From the NCBI RefSeq assembly GCF_949987535.1, contig NC_080067.1:8680001-8744000 (forward strand): a stretch of 64,000 nt of DNA, read 5' to 3'. This document shows positions 58,772 to 64,000 of this stretch, piece by piece (positions within the stretch are counted from its first letter, which is position 1; every line of letters starts with the position of its first letter). Made by a program: the position numbers and the translations under genes. The DNA comes from Balaenoptera acutorostrata (Eukaryota; Chordata; Mammalia; Artiodactyla; Balaenopteridae). The notes beneath the pieces are model-generated. The model ran no database searches. It was not told the DNA's origin and was given only the letters and a program-made list of their open reading frames with translations.

Positions 58772-59879
58772 TTTCAAGCCTCTGTTTGCAACAGTTTAAT
58801 AACATCCCATTGGCCAAAGCAAGTTACATGTCCAATTCTAGACATTCAAGAGAAGGGAAAGTGGGAAGAAATGCAAAATTCCTTGACAAAGAGCATAGAT
58901 ACAGGGAGGGATAAACAATTGGTGCCAATCAATTAATACAGTGCATTGACCAGTTTCTACCAATTGCCTACAACCTCCTGGAACACTGTGTTGAGAAGGA
59001 TTCTGAAGTTTCAACTGGGCTCATTGGAAGGTGAGCCATCATGAATGGCCATGCCTCTCATCCTCTATGGTGTATCTGATGACATAACAGAAGGCTGCAG
59101 AGAAAGAGAATCAGATCAGAGGAATCAAGAAAGTAAATATTTGTCAATAATCCCAGAGTTTAGGAAACATCACTGGACAGTAGCATTGTCACAGATTTAG
59201 TGTTCTATATCTCTTATTTGTTTTCCTTTTCACTTTTCCAAAGTCTGTGATTTGGAGACCACTGGCTATATTTGCTGTAGACAGATGAGGATGTTTCCCC
59301 CAATCTAAGAACTGAGGCCATGAGGAGGGTAGAAAGGGAGGATCAGTGTGAGGGACTAAATACAGATGTTGGGCTGAAAGGAGCTTAATTTTTTGCAAGG
59401 CTAACTCTGGAATTGGTTTCAAAAAGTCCATTGTTTTTCTCCTATAATTTGGGTTCATCAAAGGATTTTTCCTATGTGGGCTCCTCATTAAGGTTTGTTG
59501 ATAATTTGCTTAAAAGCCTAAGAAAATGACTGGCATAGAAGTGTTGACTTTAACCTTTTTTTCTAATGCACCACTATTTCAACACCCACATGAAATCTAT
59601 TGTTTAGTCCCCAAATCATTTAAACCTTCAAATACCATCAACTTGTTTGTTTTTATTTAATGTCTGTCTTTGATAGAAAATCTGTATAATTAGGGAATTC
59701 TGAGCTTCTGGTCTGGAGGAGCTACTGATTCCCTCCTCACTGATATGGCTTTTGTATATGCTGATGGTAGCAGTTCTTTCATATTTCTGTTTTCTGAGAA
59801 AGTTAGGCAATGTATTGGACCAAGTATAAAGATACAGTTACCATTACAGAGGAGAAGAGCGGAAGGAGAAAATTAAATC
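58772..59879. other. Unclassified non-coding DNA
   Basis: Nothing recognised over about 1.1 kb. Confidence 0.45.
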
Positions 59880-60125
59880 AAGAAAGGTAACACATACACA
59901 TGCTACTATATATAAAACAGGTAACTAATAAGGACCTACTGTATAGCACACGGAACTCTACTCAATACTCTGGAATGACCTATATGAGAAAAGAATCTAT
60001 AAAAGAGTGGATATATGTATATGTATAACTGATTCACTTTTCTGTACACTTGAAACTAACACAACATTGTAAGTCAACTATACTCCAATAAAAATTAAAA
60101 AAAAAAAAAAAAGAAAGGCAACACA
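59880..60125 (+). mobile_element. Short LINE-1 3'UTR insertion with duplications
   Basis: Only 216 bp of L1 3'UTR (59895-60110: 'aggacctactgtatagcac', 'gtataactgattcactttt', 'ctatactccaataaaaatt') plus an A tail. The 15-bp duplication 'aagaaaggtaacaca' / 'aagaaaggcaacaca' (59880-59894, 60111-60125) has one mismatch. This is an extreme 5' truncation. Confidence 0.9.
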
Positions 60126-60229
60126 AAGTTCAGAAACCACTGACTCTGTGAAGGATGACTTCATCTCTTTTCCCCTCCAAACCTGCTTCTCCTGTGTTCC
60201 TCATTTTGGTGAATGTGGTCACTCTCGGC

Positions 60230-61022
60230 CCAGGTACCCTAGACATAACCCAAGAGTTACTCTTAATGTCACCTCTTCCTCAAACCTCAGGTCCAATCAG
60301 TCACCAAGTCAAGCCAATTCCATTTTCTAGAGAGGTCTCATATTTGTCATGTCTCCCTCTCTTCAATTTCCACCCTCTGAGTTAGGACCACCCCATCTTT
60401 CACCCATGTCATTGCCTAGCCTCCTATCCAGCCTCTCGGGCCCCAGCCAAACCCACCCCTAATCTGTTTTCCAAACAGCAAAAGTGATTTTTTAAACAAC
60501 AGTTCTGATCAAGATCCTTGCCTGAATGCTTCATCCTTGCCACCATTCCTAAGATGAAGATTGAAGTCTAGGGTCTGGCTCCCAAGATTACCTACCCTGC
60601 CTCGTTGCTGACCACTTTCTCTACATAATTCAAAATGCTTTTGGTTCTCTGAACCCACCATGCTCTTTCCAGAATTTCGTTCACATTGTTCCTTTCCCCT
60701 GAAATATCACTTCTCACTCATCCATCACCTGGCTAATTCCCACCAAGTCCTTGCACAGTCTTCACATTATCCTGGAAGTACCCCCTGGTGCTCTAGGAAG
60801 GGTTAGGTAACTCTGCTGCATGCCTTCTTGCAGCTTCTCCTATGGAGCTGGAGCTCTGATCACACTGGAATGATAATGACAGTCTATCTGATGTGTGTAC
60901 CCGGCTAGACTGTAAGCCAGAACAGCAGCATCTATGCCTGGCTTGTTGACATTTGTCTCTATCCATCACCCAGCAAAGTGCTTAGCACGTGTTAGGCATT
61001 CAATAAATATCTGTTGAATTTA
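60230..61022 (+). mobile_element. LINE-2 3' region
   Basis: The order 'acataacccaagagttactc', 'cctagcctcctatccagcct', 'agtgattttttaaacaacag', 'aagattgaagtctagggtctgg', 'atgctctttccagaatttcg', 'catcacccagcaaagtgctt' and the end 'attcaataaatatctgttgaatt' is that of L2. At about 790 bp it is one of the longest ancient relics here. Coding frames are fully decayed. Confidence 0.83.
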
Positions 61023-61119
61023 ATACACATGGAAGGCTGGAGGTCCATATCAATTTTCCTCATGGGCTGAGAACACACCCATAAACTGATTGTCTGGTCA
61101 AGGAAATGTTAGAGCACAA

Positions 61120-61325
61120 AGTCTGGTACCGAAATGCCTGGCCTTGAATCCAATTTTCACCACTTACTAGTGTGTGACCTTGAGCAAGTCACTTAGTTAT
61201 TCTAAACCTCAGGTTCCTCCTCTTAAAGTGCAAATAATAATCCTTAATTAACAGGGTTGTTAGAGATTAGGCATCCTTATAAAGCACCCAGTACAGTGTC
61301 TAGCTTAGTAAGTGTTACATCAGAT
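61120..61325 (+). mobile_element. MIR SINE
   Basis: 'ctggccttgaatccaatttt', 'ccacttactagtgtgtgacc', 'ttgagcaagtcacttag', 'caaataataatcct', 'agggttgttagagattagg' and 'acagtgtctagcttagtaag' give a nearly complete MIR. Confidence 0.88.
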
Positions 61326-63539
61326 AAAGGAGAGCCAGTAGGATTGAATATGTATATTAAATATGCAAAAAGTATTAGAATTAAGAGACAGAAGGAAAGA
61401 AACAAGAAACTGGATGGGATGGGAGGGATATAGGAGTCCCAGTGTTGGTGTAGCTCTTAATCTTGTATGAAGCTTTGATATGCAACCTCAGCTCTATTTG
61501 AGTTTTTTCCATGTTCATCCTCAGATTCAGACATGTATGTGTGTATCTGGAGGGCCTCTGTACTTCAGTTTGGACTCTTTTCAGCTCATGACAAAAGTAC
61601 AACTCACACGGCTTAAGGTCTAAAATGAGTTGATTGATTCATGCAACTACAATATAGAGATAACACTGGCTTCAAGCAAAGCTAAACTCCTGGCTTTAAA
61701 ATGCCACCAAGAGCCCAGTTACTTTTATATCTAATTCAGAAATGACTGCCAGAGGCTCTCCAGGAGACTTGCATCTACCTTCATGTTCAGCAGGAAAGAG
61801 CAAGTCTTTATCTGAGCTTCAAGCCAAAGTCTTCACATACACTCTGATGGTTCTAGGAAAGGGCACATGACTCAAACTGTCCCAGTGAGGGCTGACATTG
61901 GGACACTTAAGTGTCCTTTAATCAATTCACCGTGATCAGGGAGACAGGATACACTGATTTGCTTAAACTAATCTGGATCCACCAGTGATATTGGAATTAG
62001 GGTCAATCTCATTAAACTATAATACTGAAAATAAGGGAGAAGAGGTTTCCAAAGACCTTAGAAATAGTATTACCATTAAAGAGAGGGAATGAACGTCTGC
62101 CAGCAAATAATGGTGCTTGATGTCAGGAAGCTTCCTTGGAAAAGACCTCATCTTCAAGGAGGGAGAAACCAGCCTTTAGAGCTTCTTCCAAGGACCACAC
62201 CCAGTAGAAGGCAAGAGTGGAGAGTAAGGATGGTGTCCTCTTGCAGGAACGTTAGAGAATCTCCCATAAAGGGTGTCACAGTAATCATACCAAGAAGAAA
62301 ACCAAGGATCTAAAAGCTCATCCACGTTGCCTTTAAAAGATCGGTTAAGGACTCAAATCTAAAAATTCTGACTCCAAATCATGTGGCCTCTCAGAGTCTT
62401 ATAAATAGAAGTCCCAGTTGAAATAACCAACTTCACAGCCTCCAGAAAACTTTTAAAACAATAGACCCAAAAGTAAGTTGATAGGTTTATCTAAGCAATG
62501 TATACAGAATAGGTACAACTCTACTTTGTGTTTTCTAATCCATTGCATCCCACAATAGTGGGATCTCATGAATCTGTAAGCCTCAAAGCTGTCTTTCCAT
62601 TAAATGCATAATTCTTCTTTTTGGTAACATATGCACTTCTTATATTTATTTTTAGGGACTCTGCACTGAGCTGCTTGCATCACATCAATGTTTGCTGTGC
62701 TAACTTTGCATCTAAAGTTATTCAACACACTGAGATATGAAAAAACACTCACATTTTTACCTTGAAAAACAGTATTTGGATTCTGCTGTATGTTCTAATG
62801 GTGTTAAATGTCCAAAAATACTGGAAATATAAGTATAGGGAAATGCACTGCAGCTCCTGCCCTAGACGGCTTGTTCAGCTAAAGGATGCGGGGACATCAT
62901 GGCATGGCATTCTGGTGTCAGCCCGTCAGATTTCGAAGAGGAATACAAATTGGAAGGTGGAAAACAAGTCAGTGATTTTTTATCAGGGCCTGCGGTTCAC
63001 CCAGTACTGGTCATCAGCAAAAGAAGCAGCAGCAACTGAACGAAGAACTGAGCAAACACATGAGTAACACAATAGCTCCTTGGTTGGCTGAGTCAAGCAT
63101 TTGGATGTGTTCCATCTCCTTTAACGCCCATATCAACCCTGCAAAGTGGGGATGTTATCTCACTTCCTCAAATGACGAGTCTGGCAGCTGGGCAGGTCAA
63201 GTTATTGGCTAGGAGGTGACTTGTGCCATTCTCAGACTGGTGGTACAAGTAAATTCCTAATCACTTATTTCTGAGTGAACTTTCCATTCTAGCCTGTGGG
63301 TCAGCAGTGACACCTCCAGTGTCTCTCCTGGTGGGAAGTCGCTCTGGTTGGCTCTGTGTTTCCCCAATGCTTCAAAGTTTAGACAAGATGCTGTTGTAAC
63401 TGCTGTTTCAGTAAAGCAACAAATTGCTCATAAGTCAGGAGAGAGACAAACCCACTCTCAGTCTGCCTATTTAAAGACTTTGGGAAAGCAACGGTGAATT
63501 GGGGAACGCTTGCAGCTAGAGCTACGCATTTCAATCAAT
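61326..63539. other. Unclassified non-coding DNA
   Basis: About 2.2 kb with no recognised gene or repeat. The 101-codon open frame at 62762-63067 has no family features, no splice-site pattern that I can support and is probably accidental. Confidence 0.45.
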
Positions 63540-63540
63540 G

Positions 63541-63581
63541 CCACACACACACACACACACAGACACACACACACACACACA
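63541..63581. repeat. (CA)n microsatellite
   Basis: Two CA runs separated by one 'ag' interruption. Confidence 0.95.
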
Positions 63582-64000
63582 GGAGGGTGGAATATTATAT
63601 CAAGGAAGGAGAGGGAACAAAATTGAAAACAAACTTTTAAATTCCTTCTTTGTTTAGAAATCATATTGACTTGCTTTTTATGTTTCTACTCAGGAGTAAA
63701 GGATGCTTGTATTTTAGTGTCTCCAAAGAAAAAAGAATAGAGCACTATTTATTTCTAATGATAACAATAGGTGTTATTAGTCTGTTATAATTAAAATAAA
63801 TTGTTGCATTATGATTACCTTATAATTTAATAATAATGTAATATGATAAACATCATTATAACAAATAAAGCCATATTTTGCATCTGGATGGCTAATTTAT
63901 GACCATATACAGACATGAGATTTCAGTACATGGGTTTGTTTTCCTGTTTACAATCACAAAGTTACCAGGTAATCATCGAGATTGGGGTCTGCAAACTATG
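63582..64000. other. AT-rich unclassified DNA
   Basis: Very AT-rich from 63740 to 63890. Nothing else recognised before the window ends. Confidence 0.5.

Noticed and set aside
62762..63067. 101-codon frame as a candidate exon or microprotein
   Set aside because: No homology that I recognise, no clear start context or splice sites. Length is within chance expectation for 64 kb.

Overview
This is vertebrate, almost certainly cetacean, nuclear DNA. I recognise no host protein-coding exon, rRNA gene or functional tRNA gene. The assignment rests on the repeats. There are six tRNA-derived SINEs of the CHR type (opening 'gggacttccctggtgg' or 'gggcttccctggtggc'), which is shared by whales, hippos and ruminants. 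The younger LINE-1 copies have the artiodactyl/whale 3' end, and there is one long mariner copy. I see no ruminant Bov-tA or BovB, no primate Alu and no rodent B1/B2. Older repeats common to placental mammals (MIR, L2, MER5A, MER1, Tigger, MaLR LTRs) fill much of the rest. Almost every readable open frame is a piece of a dead transposon protein. || Layout. 1-2041: unclassified DNA, an old repeat and a short 3' L1 fragment (1044-1826). 2042-8244: an apparently full-length LINE-1 (5'UTR, ORF1, ORF2, 3'UTR) inside a perfect 14-bp target-site duplication. 8259-15830: mostly unclassified DNA with a MaLR-type LTR (9516-9971), a near-complete mariner (10769-12054), a MER5A, a MIR and an L2. 15831-21576: a second long LINE-1 in the same orientation, flanked by a 14-bp duplication with one mismatch. 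21591-31290: low-density DNA with an LTR-like block ending in a tRNA-Glu-like relic (about 23135-23664), a Tigger-type element and an old L1 tail. 31296-41314: repeat-rich, with four SINEs, three LTR-like elements, a MER1 and another hAT element. 42852-45921: a three-level nest in which MER5A was broken by an antisense L1, itself broken by a SINE. 45922-64000: scattered MIR, L2, L1 and MER5A relics, one more SINE (58530-58759) and microsatellites. || How it works together. There is no operon or pathway. The biology is a record of retrotransposition: L1 supplied the machinery in trans, and its signature (target-site duplications of roughly 7-15 bp plus A-rich tails) marks both L1 and SINE insertions. 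The two long L1 copies are inactive in complementary ways. The first keeps its endonuclease catalytic residues but has a frameshift at the reverse-transcriptase FADD motif. The second keeps FADD in an open 179-codon stretch but has lost the endonuclease SDH motif. The observations most worth checking are a SINE that seems to have carried about 80 bp of foreign 3' flank into a MIR, an unidentified 517-bp insertion between 9-bp direct repeats inside a MaLR LTR, and a pair of related 125-bp segments that I could not name. I found no convincing new biological system.
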